A stretch of 28,166 bases of DNA from Candidatus Hydrogenedentes bacterium UBA2224 (GCA_002348185.1 DDYW01000030.1:1-28166), one strand, 5' to 3'; shown: positions 14,678 through 22,679, counted from the stretch's first letter. Notes: generated by a model from the sequence alone, not told the origin. Translations and numbers: made by a program.

Positions 14678-17600
14678 TCAGCGCACGTCGTACAACTCCC
14701 CGAAGATCCAGGGCAGAGGTGTGCCGTCCGCTTTTTCCACGATATACCGCAGTTCCCACACGCCCGCGCCGGGAAAGGCGATCGGTTCCGTGTAGTACGG
14801 GGCCTTGTCGCCGGGCCTGGTTCCGTCGAGCGAATACCGCAGGCGCAATCCCTCCGGCACGGCGATGGACACCCGCGTTTCGGCGGCACAGGCGCCGCCT
14901 TCCGGCGCGACCGCAACGCCCGCCAGCTCAGGCACCACCGCCGTTGCGATTTCGAGGTCATCGATGCGGGCCACAAACGGCCCCGCGCCGCCGTGGCTGT
15001 CGTACGCGGCCATGATCCGCCGAATGGTCTTCCCCGCGTGCCGGCCCAGGGGCGCGACAATCGGCCGCCATTCGCCCGCTACGCCCTTGGGCGTTCCGGG
15101 ATGCATGTTCCCGCCATCGATGATTTTGGTTTGGGAGTCGCGCAATGTCGACCCATCCTCAAAAAGGACATCCACGGCCACAAATCGTCCCGCCTCGTTT
15201 ACGGGGAGGAACCAGTAGCGGAGCTGCGTATCTGAATAGACCCGCAACGGCTCTTCAAACAGGGCGAAATAAATGTAACTGTGCTCCGCATCGCGGACCT
15301 CGCCCGCCACCCGGAGGGCCATCGTGCCGCCATGCGCCGCCCCTTCTGCGGGAGCGCACTGCCCCGCTTCCACGCCCCGCTGCCCGCCGCCTTCCGCGGC
15401 CAGGGTGGTCATGAGGCTTTGCGGCTCACCCGCTTCCCATCCCGTGGACAGGGTGCCGGGCTCGAACGATGCCGGACGCTGCGAGACGCTGTTGGCGAGG
15501 CTGCGCGTGCGCTCCCCGATGGCGTTTTCAACGTTGAATTCCCCGCTCAAGGCGGCGTTGGCGAGCAGCTCGGCCTTCGCGCACCCGTCCCCAATGGCCA
15601 CATGCGGCTCGAGAGCATGGTGAAACACGGCATTCTCCAGACGGAACGCGCCCGCGCCGCAGGTCATCCCGCCGCTGATGCTGTTCAACTGCTGGATCAG
15701 AACGCTGCCGGGCCCGTTGAACTGGCCGCTGCAGTGGCCGGCCCACATCTGCGAGGTAAAGAAGCGGGCCCGTCCCGTGAAGGTGTCTTCCGCGATGATC
15801 GCGCCCACCTCGTATTTGCCCAGGGGCACCAGTTGCGCCAGGAGAAAATCGAGGCCCTCCCCGCCGCACGCGCTCAGCACGGCGCAGCGGCTGCCGGTAT
15901 CGGTTCCATGCATGAGGATGCGCGCATTGCTGCCGCCTCCGTCGTCACGGAAGGCGATACCGTCGTACGCGGCATACAGGAACGTGCGGTAGATGTGCTC
16001 TCTCGCACAACGGCCGAACACCATCGCCTCGAGGTTCCCGCGCTGCTGGTCGATGATCGCGTCGAAGGTTTCGCCCTTGTACTCCGGCCGGGGCAGATCG
16101 TTTGGCAGCCGCAGCCCATAATGCGGGTTCATCTGCACGTCCACCACCCAGCCGTCGCCCGCGGATTTGCTCACAAACAGCCCCCGTTTGAGAAACGCGC
16201 CTCCCAGATAGCTGATGTAATGGCCGCCGCTGGGATGCGTCCAGAAATCCACTCCCTGCCACGCGTTCGAGATCGTCACGTTGATGAGCCAGCACGCCGG
16301 ACCCAGCGAACGCACCGCCCACGGATACGGTCGGATATCGAGCAGGTTCTGTTCCGGATACCAGATCGTCAGCCCGCGCAGACCCGAGTTCCCGGACAAC
16401 GCAAGAAACGGCGCGCCAGCCTCGTCGCCCTGCCCGCCCACCGGCATCAGCACCGACCCGCCGGACTGCGTGTGGTGCGGCACGTCAAAACAGCCGCGCA
16501 TCTCCACGCCGGACGGAACCGTCAACGACCCGCGGAACCTGTAGTACCCCGCGGGGACATATACCGTCGCTCCACCCAGGCGTTCCGCGGCGGCCAGCGC
16601 CGCCTGAAACGCATCCGTATTGTCGTCAAGACCCGGCCCCGCCCCATGCTCGGTCACCAGCACCACCTCGCGGGTCCCCGGTGCAGGGACCGGCGGGGCA
16701 GGCGGTCGCGAGATGTCCGGCACGTCGAACTCCATCGCGCGATGGGCCGCCATTACGTCCGCCCCGGTCGCGGCATTCTCAATATCCGGCTGGCCCGCAA
16801 ACGTATTGCCGAGAAGCCGCGCGCGGCTCACCCGCTCGCCCAGTTTCACATGAGCCGCGGCGCCTTGAAACCCGCACCCCAGGAGCGACACCGCCCCGGC
16901 CGCCGCTTCGACGCCGGACGCCCCCCAGGTTTCAAACTCGCAGTTCTGGAACGTCAACGTGCCGCCGCCTTCGAGCAACACCCCGTGCCCCTCCGGGCTG
17001 GCGAACGTACACGTATTGAACTGCGACACGGTATCAAACGCCTCGGTCGCGTACAGGGCATGCCGGGACCCTTCAAACCGGCACCCGACGGCGGCCAGGC
17101 CGATGCCATTCAGCTCCTCGAGATGAACGGCCGTCGCGCACTTCTCGAGCACGCTCCCGTACAACACCGCGTTGGTCGTGCCCTGCGCGCCCTGCCGGAT
17201 CACCAGACCCCGCTGACAGCCTTCAATGTGGAGTCCATACAGATACTCCCAGTCGCTGCGGCCCATGTCGATGCCCGTGGCCTCACGGGCGATCTGCGAG
17301 CGCAGGCTGCTCTCCGCAGCCCCGCCTTTCGGGCTGCCGGGCAACCCTGAGTCGACCCACCAGCGGGGACTGATGTCGATGTCGGTCACACGGCCGATGT
17401 CCGTGCACGAATCAATGAACACGCCCGTCTTGAGCGCCGTCAGGTACACGTTTCTGAGCGTATGCAGTTCGTTGGCTTCCGGGCCCGTCTTGAATCCCTG
17501 ATAGACATTGACCAGCGTCACGTTCTGCACCGTGTAGTTGTCGGGCCCCGCCTCCGGCGTGGTTTCAATGGTCCAGGGGTACGGCGTGATGGCTTCCGGC

Positions 17601-18043
17601 TCCTGCTCGGGATACCAGATCGAGAGCTCCCGCAACCCCGAGCCGCATTGCATGACAATTGCCGATGCGCCTTCGGCATCGCCGCGGTGCTCGACGGGCA
17701 TCAGGATGCTGCCCACCACACGACCCGCCTCCGCCGGCGCCTGCCACTCCCCGCGCAAAGTTACGGCGTTCCGCAGCAGCAGATGGCCTTTGAGGAGATA
17801 GCGGCCTTCCGGCAGAAACACCGTGCCGCCCCCCAGGCCGGCCACCGCATCGATCGCCCCCTGGATCGCCGCCGTCGCGTCCTCCTCGGCATTCGCGGGC
17901 GGCTCAACCACCGCCGACGCGATGACCCTATCCTCAACGGGGTATTTCGTGTCGATTATGCGGATCCCTTCCGCCCCCCAGGCCGTGCCCAAAAACAGGC
18001 AAACCGTCAGCAGACACACCACCATCCCAGAATACCGTGCCAT
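14678..18043 (-). CDS. Secreted protein with two pectate-lyase-like beta-helix units and C-terminal accessory domains
   Basis: This is a 1121-residue exported protein. The ATG at 18043 follows AAGGGAGA by 9 bases and begins a signal peptide (MARYSGMVVCLLTVCLFLG, likely cleavage after Ala24). Two homologous right-handed beta-helix units follow. Each starts with the pectate-lyase-3 signature (near 57, DATAAIQGAIDAV..GGGTVFLPEGRYLL; near 475, NTDAFQAALAAAERLGGATVYVPAGYY). Each repeats a near-identical block (near 143, IWYPEQEPEAITPYPW; near 560, IWYPEQNLLDIRPYPW). The units are thus offset by about 417 residues. From about 864 there is a beta-sandwich-like region, and the last 50 residues (LRYSLDGTRPGDKAPYYTEPI) resemble the chitobiase/hexosaminidase C-terminal module. 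A frame extension to 18208 lacks a signal and ribosome site. A role in acting on or binding an acidic or deoxy-sugar polymer is likely; catalytic residues were not identified. Confidence 0.85.
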   Translation of the reverse strand: MARYSGMVVCLLTVCLFLGTAWGAEGIRIIDTKYPVEDRVIASAVVEPPANAEEDATAAIQGAIDAVAGLGGGTVFLPEGRYLLKGHLLLRNAVTLRGEWQAPAEAGRVVGSILMPVEHRGDAEGASAIVMQCGSGLRELSIWYPEQEPEAITPYPWTIETTPEAGPDNYTVQNVTLVNVYQGFKTGPEANELHTLRNVYLTALKTGVFIDSCTDIGRVTDIDISPRWWVDSGLPGSPKGGAAESSLRSQIAREATGIDMGRSDWEYLYGLHIEGCQRGLVIRQGAQGTTNAVLYGSVLEKCATAVHLEELNGIGLAAVGCRFEGSRHALYATEAFDTVSQFNTCTFASPEGHGVLLEGGGTLTFQNCEFETWGASGVEAAAGAVSLLGCGFQGAAAHVKLGERVSRARLLGNTFAGQPDIENAATGADVMAAHRAMEFDVPDISRPPAPPVPAPGTREVVLVTEHGAGPGLDDNTDAFQAALAAAERLGGATVYVPAGYYRFRGSLTVPSGVEMRGCFDVPHHTQSGGSVLMPVGGQGDEAGAPFLALSGNSGLRGLTIWYPEQNLLDIRPYPWAVRSLGPACWLINVTISNAWQGVDFWTHPSGGHYISYLGGAFLKRGLFVSKSAGDGWVVDVQMNPHYGLRLPNDLPRPEYKGETFDAIIDQQRGNLEAMVFGRCAREHIYRTFLYAAYDGIAFRDDGGGSNARILMHGTDTGSRCAVLSACGGEGLDFLLAQLVPLGKYEVGAIIAEDTFTGRARFFTSQMWAGHCSGQFNGPGSVLIQQLNSISGGMTCGAGAFRLENAVFHHALEPHVAIGDGCAKAELLANAALSGEFNVENAIGERTRSLANSVSQRPASFEPGTLSTGWEAGEPQSLMTTLAAEGGGQRGVEAGQCAPAEGAAHGGTMALRVAGEVRDAEHSYIYFALFEEPLRVYSDTQLRYWFLPVNEAGRFVAVDVLFEDGSTLRDSQTKIIDGGNMHPGTPKGVAGEWRPIVAPLGRHAGKTIRRIMAAYDSHGGAGPFVARIDDLEIATAVVPELAGVAVAPEGGACAAETRVSIAVPEGLRLRYSLDGTRPGDKAPYYTEPIAFPGAGVWELRYIVEKADGTPLPWIFGELYDVR

Positions 18044-18155
18044 GATTCGGAATCTCCCTTCCGCAATTGACTGACCGAGGCTCTCTGCGCCGTCAACCGT
18101 TGTACCATAAGGCCGCGCCCAGATCGACTGAGCCGCCCTCCCCGCCCCCGCGCGG

Positions 18156-18184
18156 TTGATATTGCGCACACGGCAGCCCACAAT
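18156..18184 (+). promoter_or_regulatory. Possible promoter of the GH2 gene in the divergent intergenic region
   Basis: TTGATA at 18156-18161 (5 of 6) and CACAAT at 18179-18184 (4 of 6) are separated by 17 bases. They end 49 bases before the GH2 start. The 190-base divergent region shows no clear operator repeat and no convincing promoter for the opposite gene. Weak call. Confidence 0.25.
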
Positions 18185-18233
18185 ACCCCGCGACGATCCA
18201 ACAGCCATTCATTTTCGTTAGGGGGCGCATTGC

Positions 18234-20207
18234 ATGCAGGAAATTGATCTCACCACACTGACCTGGCAGCTTTACGGCTGGCGGCCGTACACGTGGCGGC
18301 TGGGCAAGTCCATGGAAACGGGGACGTCCATGCAGGCCGACATCGGCCCCGTGCCCGCGCGGGTGCCGGGCTCCGTGCAGCAGGCCCTGCGCGACGCCGG
18401 CATCCTGCCTGACTGGAACGCCGGCATGAATTCGCTCGCCTGTGAATGGGTCGAACACCGCCACTGGGATTTCTCGGTCACCCTCCCCGCCGGTGCGATC
18501 TCCCCCGGCCAACGCGTGCTCCTGGACGCGCAGGGACTCGATTATTCCGGCTGGATTCTCGTCGACTGCCGCGAAGTCGCGGCGTTCAAAGGCGCGTTGA
18601 CCCCGCATCTGTTCGAACTGACCGCGGCCTTGTGCGATGGTGAAGCGCACCAGCTCAGCATCGTATTCGATGTCCCGCCGCCCGAACAGGGCCAGATCGG
18701 CTACACCTCGAACTCGCGCCATTTCAAACCCCGCTACTGTTACAGTTGGGACTGGACGCCCCGAATCGTCCCCATCGGCATCTGGGACGCCCTCAGCCTC
18801 AAGAGCGCGGCGCAGTGCGCGATCGACCCCATCCATACCCGCGCGTCGCTCGCTGCCGACCACCGGACAGGCCGCGTCGAGGTGGCCTTGCAGGCCGATG
18901 CGCTCATCGTGCCGCCCGCCGAGATCGGCGAGGTCACGGTGGCGCTCCTTGACGGCGCCGCCGAACTCGCCCGAGCCTCGAACCGCTTCACGCGTGAGCG
19001 CCTCGACATCGTCCTCGACGGCATTGCCGTTGAGCCGTGGTGGCCCAACGGCCTGGGCACCGCAAAGACCTACACGCTGCGCCTGGAAGCCAGCATCCAG
19101 GGCGAACCGTGGCGGCTCGACCGTGTCGTGGGATTCAGACGCGTCCGCTGGCTCCCGTGTGAGGGCGCGCCCGCGGACGCCGAACCCTGGATCTGCGAGG
19201 TCAACGGCACGCCGGTCTTTTTGCAGGGCGCCAACTGGGTCCCGCCGCGCACCAGCTACCCCGACAGCAGCGACGACGAATACCGCCGGCTCATCGAACT
19301 CTACCACGACATGGGCTGCACCTGCCTCCGCGTCTGGGGCGGGGCCATCCTCGAGAAGGACATCTTCTACCGCCTCTGCGGCGAAGCGGGCATCCTCGTC
19401 TGGCAGGAGTTTCCGCTGTCGAGTTCCGGCGTCGAGAACTGGCCGCCCGAGGAACCCGAGACCATCGTCGAGCTCTCACACCTCTGCATGAGCTACATCC
19501 GGCGGCGCGCCCATCATCCCGCCCTGCTGCTCTGGTGCGGCGGCAATGAACTCCTCGGCGGCGGCGGCAAAGGCGTCGACAGCGTCCCGTGCGATTACAC
19601 CCACCCCTGCATCGCCGCCATGAAGGACGTCGTCGACCGCTGGGACCCCGGCCGCCGGTTTCTGCCCACGTCCGCGAGCGGACCCTGGGAATGGGGTTTG
19701 CCCGAGCGTTTCGGCACGGGCACTCTGCACGACGTCCACGGGCCCTGGGGGTTCGGCGCGGGCCTGAACAACCTCGATGAGTGGCGCGCGTACTGGTCTC
19801 GCGACGACGCGCTGTTCCGCTCGGAAACCGGCATGCCCGCCGCGCACAGCCTCGACCTGTTCCGGAAGTACGGCGGCGGCGCGGACGTCTGGCCGCCCAC
19901 CACCGCCTATTGGCGTCATACCGCCGCGTGGTGGGGGCAATGGGACCGCTTTCGTGAACAACTCGGCGACTTGCCCCCGGATGAGGCCCTCGCCGAATAC
20001 ATCCGCCTCACCCAGGCCGAACAGGCCGAGGCCTACGCCATCGCCGCCGCCGCCTGCAAAAACCGCTTCCCCCGATGCGGCGGGTTCCTGGTCTGGATGG
20101 GGCACGACGCCTTTCCCTGTCCCGCCAACAACGCCTTCATCGATTTCGACCGCAACCCCAAACCCGCCTACTTCGCGCTCAAAAAAGTGTTTCGTGACGA
20201 GACGTAG
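18234..20207 (+). CDS. GH2-family beta-mannosidase-like glycoside hydrolase, no signal peptide
   Basis: This 657-residue enzyme is of glycoside hydrolase family 2, most like beta-mannosidases, which remove terminal beta-mannose by a retaining mechanism. Domain order: an N-terminal sugar-binding jelly roll (about 10-190; HRHWDFSVTLP, YCYSWDWTPRIVPIGIWD), an Ig-like sandwich (about 195-300; EPWWPNGLG), then the TIM barrel. In the barrel NGTPVFLQGANWVPPRTSYP and CTCLRVWGGAILEKDIFY are typical mannosidase blocks. The acid/base is Glu439 in WCGGNE and the likely nucleophile Glu531 in RSETGMP, 92 residues apart as expected for this group. It is shorter than the usual 800 or more residues: the C-terminal sandwich domains are missing. 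With no signal peptide it should act in the cytoplasm on imported oligosaccharides. AGGGGG at 18220-18225 serves the ATG. Exact specificity is uncertain. Confidence 0.88.
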   Translation: MQEIDLTTLTWQLYGWRPYTWRLGKSMETGTSMQADIGPVPARVPGSVQQALRDAGILPDWNAGMNSLACEWVEHRHWDFSVTLPAGAISPGQRVLLDAQGLDYSGWILVDCREVAAFKGALTPHLFELTAALCDGEAHQLSIVFDVPPPEQGQIGYTSNSRHFKPRYCYSWDWTPRIVPIGIWDALSLKSAAQCAIDPIHTRASLAADHRTGRVEVALQADALIVPPAEIGEVTVALLDGAAELARASNRFTRERLDIVLDGIAVEPWWPNGLGTAKTYTLRLEASIQGEPWRLDRVVGFRRVRWLPCEGAPADAEPWICEVNGTPVFLQGANWVPPRTSYPDSSDDEYRRLIELYHDMGCTCLRVWGGAILEKDIFYRLCGEAGILVWQEFPLSSSGVENWPPEEPETIVELSHLCMSYIRRRAHHPALLLWCGGNELLGGGGKGVDSVPCDYTHPCIAAMKDVVDRWDPGRRFLPTSASGPWEWGLPERFGTGTLHDVHGPWGFGAGLNNLDEWRAYWSRDDALFRSETGMPAAHSLDLFRKYGGGADVWPPTTAYWRHTAAWWGQWDRFREQLGDLPPDEALAEYIRLTQAEQAEAYAIAAAACKNRFPRCGGFLVWMGHDAFPCPANNAFIDFDRNPKPAYFALKKVFRDET

Positions 20208-20245
20208 GGGGGGCACGTCCGACCCACGGCTTACGCCCGCGGCCT

Positions 20246-20262
20246 CGACTCTTGCCGAGTCG
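20246..20262. repeat. Short hairpin downstream of the GH2 gene
   Basis: CGACTC (20246-20251) and GAGTCG (20257-20262) form a perfect 6-bp stem with a 5-nt loop. It lies 39 bases after the GH2 stop, without a T-run. It could be a weak terminator or the relic of a dispersed short palindrome; the surrounding 135-base gap holds nothing else. Confidence 0.4.
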
Positions 20263-20342
20263 CTACAGACAGGTTGTCCACCGCGTCCACCTTGCGCCCA
20301 CGCGCGCGGTTATGGGAAGATCGCGAAAAAGCAACACGCGCC

Positions 20343-20948
20343 ATGAAAAAAACACCGGGCCATAATCTCGAACCGCACTACCGCATGCTCTCCAGGGAAC
20401 ATCTTGAGCCTCGGGCGCGCCATCCCGTGCACATCGTGCTCGAAAACATCCGGAGCGCGTTCAACGTCGGCTCGATCTTCCGCACGTCCGACGCGGGGGC
20501 GGTCGAACACCTCCATCTCTGCGGTTACACGTGCCATCCGCCCAACCTGAAACTCGCGAAGACCGCCCTGGGCGCGTTTGATTATGTGCCGTGGACACAT
20601 CATCAAGACCCCACGGACGCGGTGAAGCACTTGCGCAAGGCGGGCATTCCCGTCGTCGCCATCGAGACTGCCGAAAACGGCAAGTCCCTGGGGGTCTATG
20701 AATGGTCGCGTCCGGTTGCCGTGGTTTTCGGCAACGAGGTCAAAGGCATCACCCCGGAACTGCTGGGCCAATGCGATGAAATCGTCCGCATTCCGATGCT
20801 GGGCTACAAAAACAGCATCAACGTGGCCACGGCCTTCGGGATCGTCCTCTACGACATCCTGGGCCAATGGGACGCGCTGCGCGAACCGGCGGCTAGCGCT
20901 GCGCCCAGAAATCAAACACCAGCACCTTGTCCAGGTGAGGACCAATAA
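20343..20948 (+). CDS. SPOUT-superfamily (TrmH/SpoU-type) RNA 2'-O-methyltransferase
   Basis: This 201-residue protein is of the TrmH/SpoU group, which transfers a methyl group from S-adenosylmethionine to the 2'-hydroxyl of a tRNA or rRNA ribose. All three SPOUT motifs are visible: motif 1 NIRSAFNVGSIFRTSDA with Asn35 and Arg47, motif 2 VVFGNEVKGI with Gly130-Glu132, and motif 3 IPMLGYKNSINVATAFGIVLYD with Ser158 and Asn160. These build the trefoil knot that binds the cofactor. There is no N-terminal RNA-binding extension, so it is a compact single-domain form. The last 25 residues are Ala/Pro-rich and fall in a 56-base overlap with the convergent Dabb gene. No good ribosome site precedes ATG 20343, so the start is somewhat unsure (TTG 20274 possible). 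The target nucleotide cannot be deduced. Confidence 0.88.
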   Translation: MKKTPGHNLEPHYRMLSREHLEPRARHPVHIVLENIRSAFNVGSIFRTSDAGAVEHLHLCGYTCHPPNLKLAKTALGAFDYVPWTHHQDPTDAVKHLRKAGIPVVAIETAENGKSLGVYEWSRPVAVVFGNEVKGITPELLGQCDEIVRIPMLGYKNSINVATAFGIVLYDILGQWDALREPAASAAPRNQTPAPCPGEDQ

Positions 20949-21348
20949 GCTCTCCGAACGCCTTGTGCGCGGGATGCGGCAGGTAGACGGCGCGGTCGTC
21001 CTCGCTCTTGAACGACACCAGGAAGCAGTGCGTAAATCCCTGCGACAGGTTCTCCACACTCATTTCGGTGCCCCATTCCAGCGCGCAAATCTGCGGAATC
21101 TGGCCGGGCAACGCCAAAAACGCCTGTTCGATCTCGTTGACCGTCCCGGGAGGCGTGCCGTCTTTCCACTTGAACATCACCACATGACGCAGGCAAGGCC
21201 CCGTACAGCCCGGGCAGGCCGGTTTCGCTTCACAGGATGCCGCTTTGGGGCAGGCCGCCGCATCCGGACAAACAGCGCCCGTCTTGACCGATACACACCC
21301 CACGACGACCAGCATCACCACGCACAGCCCCGCAATCGCCTTTCGCAT
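20893..21348 (-). CDS. Dabb-domain (stress-responsive alpha/beta barrel) lipoprotein with Cys-rich spacer
   Basis: This 151-residue exported protein starts MRKAIAGLCVVMLVVVGC, a lipoprotein signal with lipidated Cys18. A spacer of about 35 residues then has six Cys at 27, 33, 39, 45, 48 and 52, in CPxAAxCPxAASC-type order. The rest is a Dabb domain: LRHVVMFKWKDGT, then GFTHCFLVSFKSEDDRAVYLPHPAHKAF, then DKVLVFDFW. Dabb proteins are small dimeric barrels found in stress proteins, some plant cyclases and polyketide tailoring enzymes; most bacterial ones are cytoplasmic without spacer. AAAGGAG 6 bases upstream selects ATG 21348 over a TTG five codons earlier. It lies 11 bases downstream of the membrane protein gene on the same strand, so the two are probably co-transcribed. 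Function unknown; the Cys cluster could bind metal or form disulfides. Confidence 0.83.
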   Translation of the reverse strand: MRKAIAGLCVVMLVVVGCVSVKTGAVCPDAAACPKAASCEAKPACPGCTGPCLRHVVMFKWKDGTPPGTVNEIEQAFLALPGQIPQICALEWGTEMSVENLSQGFTHCFLVSFKSEDDRAVYLPHPAHKAFGELIGPHLDKVLVFDFWAQR

Positions 21349-21359
21349 AACCGCTCCTT

Positions 21360-22316
21360 TCAAAATGACCGCTCTCTTTCCATTTCCGGCGCTTCGCGGG
21401 CCCGGTCGTCGAGTTCGCGAAACGCCGCGCTCGCTTCCCGCAATTGCGGCTCGGTTTCCGGCGCCACTGAGCTGCCCTGAACCATCTCCTCAAACGCCAC
21501 AATCGCCGCGGCCTCGAGTATGGGCGCCGCGACGACGCGTTGTACCGCAAACCCCGTCCATAACGCAACCGCAACCGCGCTGGCCAGCACCGTCCAATCG
21601 CTTGCGCCCGCTGCCAACACCAGCGGCAGGGCCGCCAGCGCCGCTGCAGCCAGCGTGAAAATGTGTCCCACGCTCCACAACGCCATGTTCCACCGGAACG
21701 CCTCGTCCCAGACCGCCGCGTAGAGCAACAGACCCTCTCTGGCCTGCGAGGACGCTCGCCCGGACGCGTCCGCAAACGCCCGGGCCGCCAGCGCGCCCGC
21801 CATCGGACTCGTGCAGCGCGCGAGGAGCCGTCGCGCCCACGACGGCGCACGGTCCCGCGCAAACGCCGGAAACCCATCGCCCACGTCGCGCAGGTTCCCG
21901 TGCACGGCGCCCATCGTCCGGCGAATGCGCTGGACCACCCACACGGGCGGCGCGTCGGCCGACGCAGCGCGCTGCCGCGCCCAGGCCACCTGGTCCCGCC
22001 CGTCCGGCGTCTCGCGTTTACGCGACAGTTCCACCAGCAGCAGGCCGTGTTCCACATCGACGCTGGCCAGCAGCGAAACGCGGATCACTCCGTTCAGCGT
22101 CAACACGGTCAGCGCCCCCGCGCAGAGCGCAACCACCAGCACGGCGGGGACGAACCCGGTCAGGTGCGCAAGAAAGCCCGCCGCGGCAATCGCCGCCACC
22201 CCCAGGAGAAACACCGGGGCATGGACCAGGGCCCGGTACCCCCAGCAGGCACGCGAACCCCAGACCAGCAGGAAACCTTCCCACAGACGCGCTATCAACC
22301 GGCTAAGATCTCGCAT
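21360..22316 (-). CDS. Integral membrane protein of unknown function
   Basis: I do not recognise the family of this 318-residue protein. Four strongly hydrophobic segments are visible, about 33-51, 55-78, 213-238 and 248-275. The two helix pairs are separated by a charged Arg-rich stretch of about 130 residues (80-210) with an amphipathic portion around LSRKRETPDGRD and WVVQRIRRTMG. The C-terminal 40 residues are Glu/Arg-rich and hydrophilic (EPQLREASAAFRELDDRARE). By the positive-inside tendency the middle part and both ends should be cytoplasmic. There is no signal peptide or known catalytic motif. The ATG at 22316 is preceded by GAGG with 5 bases spacing. The Dabb lipoprotein gene follows after 11 bases, suggesting a two-gene unit. 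Coding potential is supported by alternation of hydrophobic and charged segments and good start context. Confidence 0.72.
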   Translation of the reverse strand: MRDLSRLIARLWEGFLLVWGSRACWGYRALVHAPVFLLGVAAIAAAGFLAHLTGFVPAVLVVALCAGALTVLTLNGVIRVSLLASVDVEHGLLLVELSRKRETPDGRDQVAWARQRAASADAPPVWVVQRIRRTMGAVHGNLRDVGDGFPAFARDRAPSWARRLLARCTSPMAGALAARAFADASGRASSQAREGLLLYAAVWDEAFRWNMALWSVGHIFTLAAAALAALPLVLAAGASDWTVLASAVAVALWTGFAVQRVVAAPILEAAAIVAFEEMVQGSSVAPETEPQLREASAAFRELDDRAREAPEMERERSF

Positions 22317-22460
22317 GGCGCCTCATTATCTACGCCGCCCATCCCCCGTTCCAGACCGGAGCCTCGTCCGAATCGCCGGATAAAATGAGGAAATCTCCGC
22401 GAGGCCAATGCCGACGGAGACGGTAGCACACGGAGGTCTGCGGTTGCACAGATCTCTGGC

Positions 22461-22473
22461 GCGCCAACGACGC
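22461..22473. repeat. Degenerate copy of the GCGCC-NNN-GGCGC palindrome
   Basis: GCGCCAACGACGC resembles the cores at 22526, 22661 and 22741 with one change in the right arm. It belongs to the repeat-filled, gene-free stretch 22317-22985. The part 22317-22460 shows nothing else recognisable. Confidence 0.4.
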
Positions 22474-22525
22474 GATTCACCCCGGCGATCACGGCTGTCT
22501 TGTCCGCCTCGCGCACATTTTCGGC

Positions 22526-22538
22526 GCGCCAACGGCGC
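22526..22538. repeat. GCGCC-AAC-GGCGC palindrome, REP-like
   Basis: A perfect 5-bp palindrome with 3-nt loop (GCGCCAACGGCGC), the same core as in the longer copies at 22647-22679 and 22728-22759. It lies 18 bases left of the long inverted repeat. Confidence 0.5.
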
Positions 22539-22556
22539 TGAGGAAGGCGACGTGTT

Positions 22557-22631
22557 CCAAGTCCCGCAGGGACGACAGAGAATAGCCCACTGAAGTGGTG
22601 GGCTATTCTCTGTCGTCCCTGCGGGACTTGG
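22557..22631. repeat. Perfect 34-bp inverted repeat, REPIN/REP-doublet-like element
   Basis: Arm 22557-22590 is the exact reverse complement of 22598-22631, with a 7-nt spacer TGAAGTG. Each arm carries its own smaller palindrome, GTCCC-GCA-GGGAC (22561-22573) and GTCCC-TGC-GGGAC (22616-22628). Two short palindromes in inverted array are the structure of REP doublets (REPINs), which are spread by RAYT transposases. A transcript would fold into a 34-bp hairpin. No T-run follows, so a simple terminator role is unlikely. The perfect arms point to recent insertion or repair by gene conversion. Confidence 0.8.
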
Positions 22632-22646
22632 AGCCCTGCGGGCTGG

Positions 22647-22679
22647 GCTGGTATGTTATCGCGCCATCGGCGCTCCGGA
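22647..22679 (+). repeat. REP-like direct repeat, copy 1
   Basis: The unit reads GCTGGTATGTTATC followed by GCGCCATCGGCGCTCCGGA; the GCGCC/GGCGC core is a palindrome with 3-nt loop. Copy 2 at 22728 matches it except for one inserted T and one core base. Confidence 0.7.

Noticed and set aside
15281..17350. + strand open frame (689 codons) opposite the beta-helix protein
   Set aside because: The - strand frame has a signal peptide and clear internal homology; the + frame product is Arg/His/Pro-rich without motifs.
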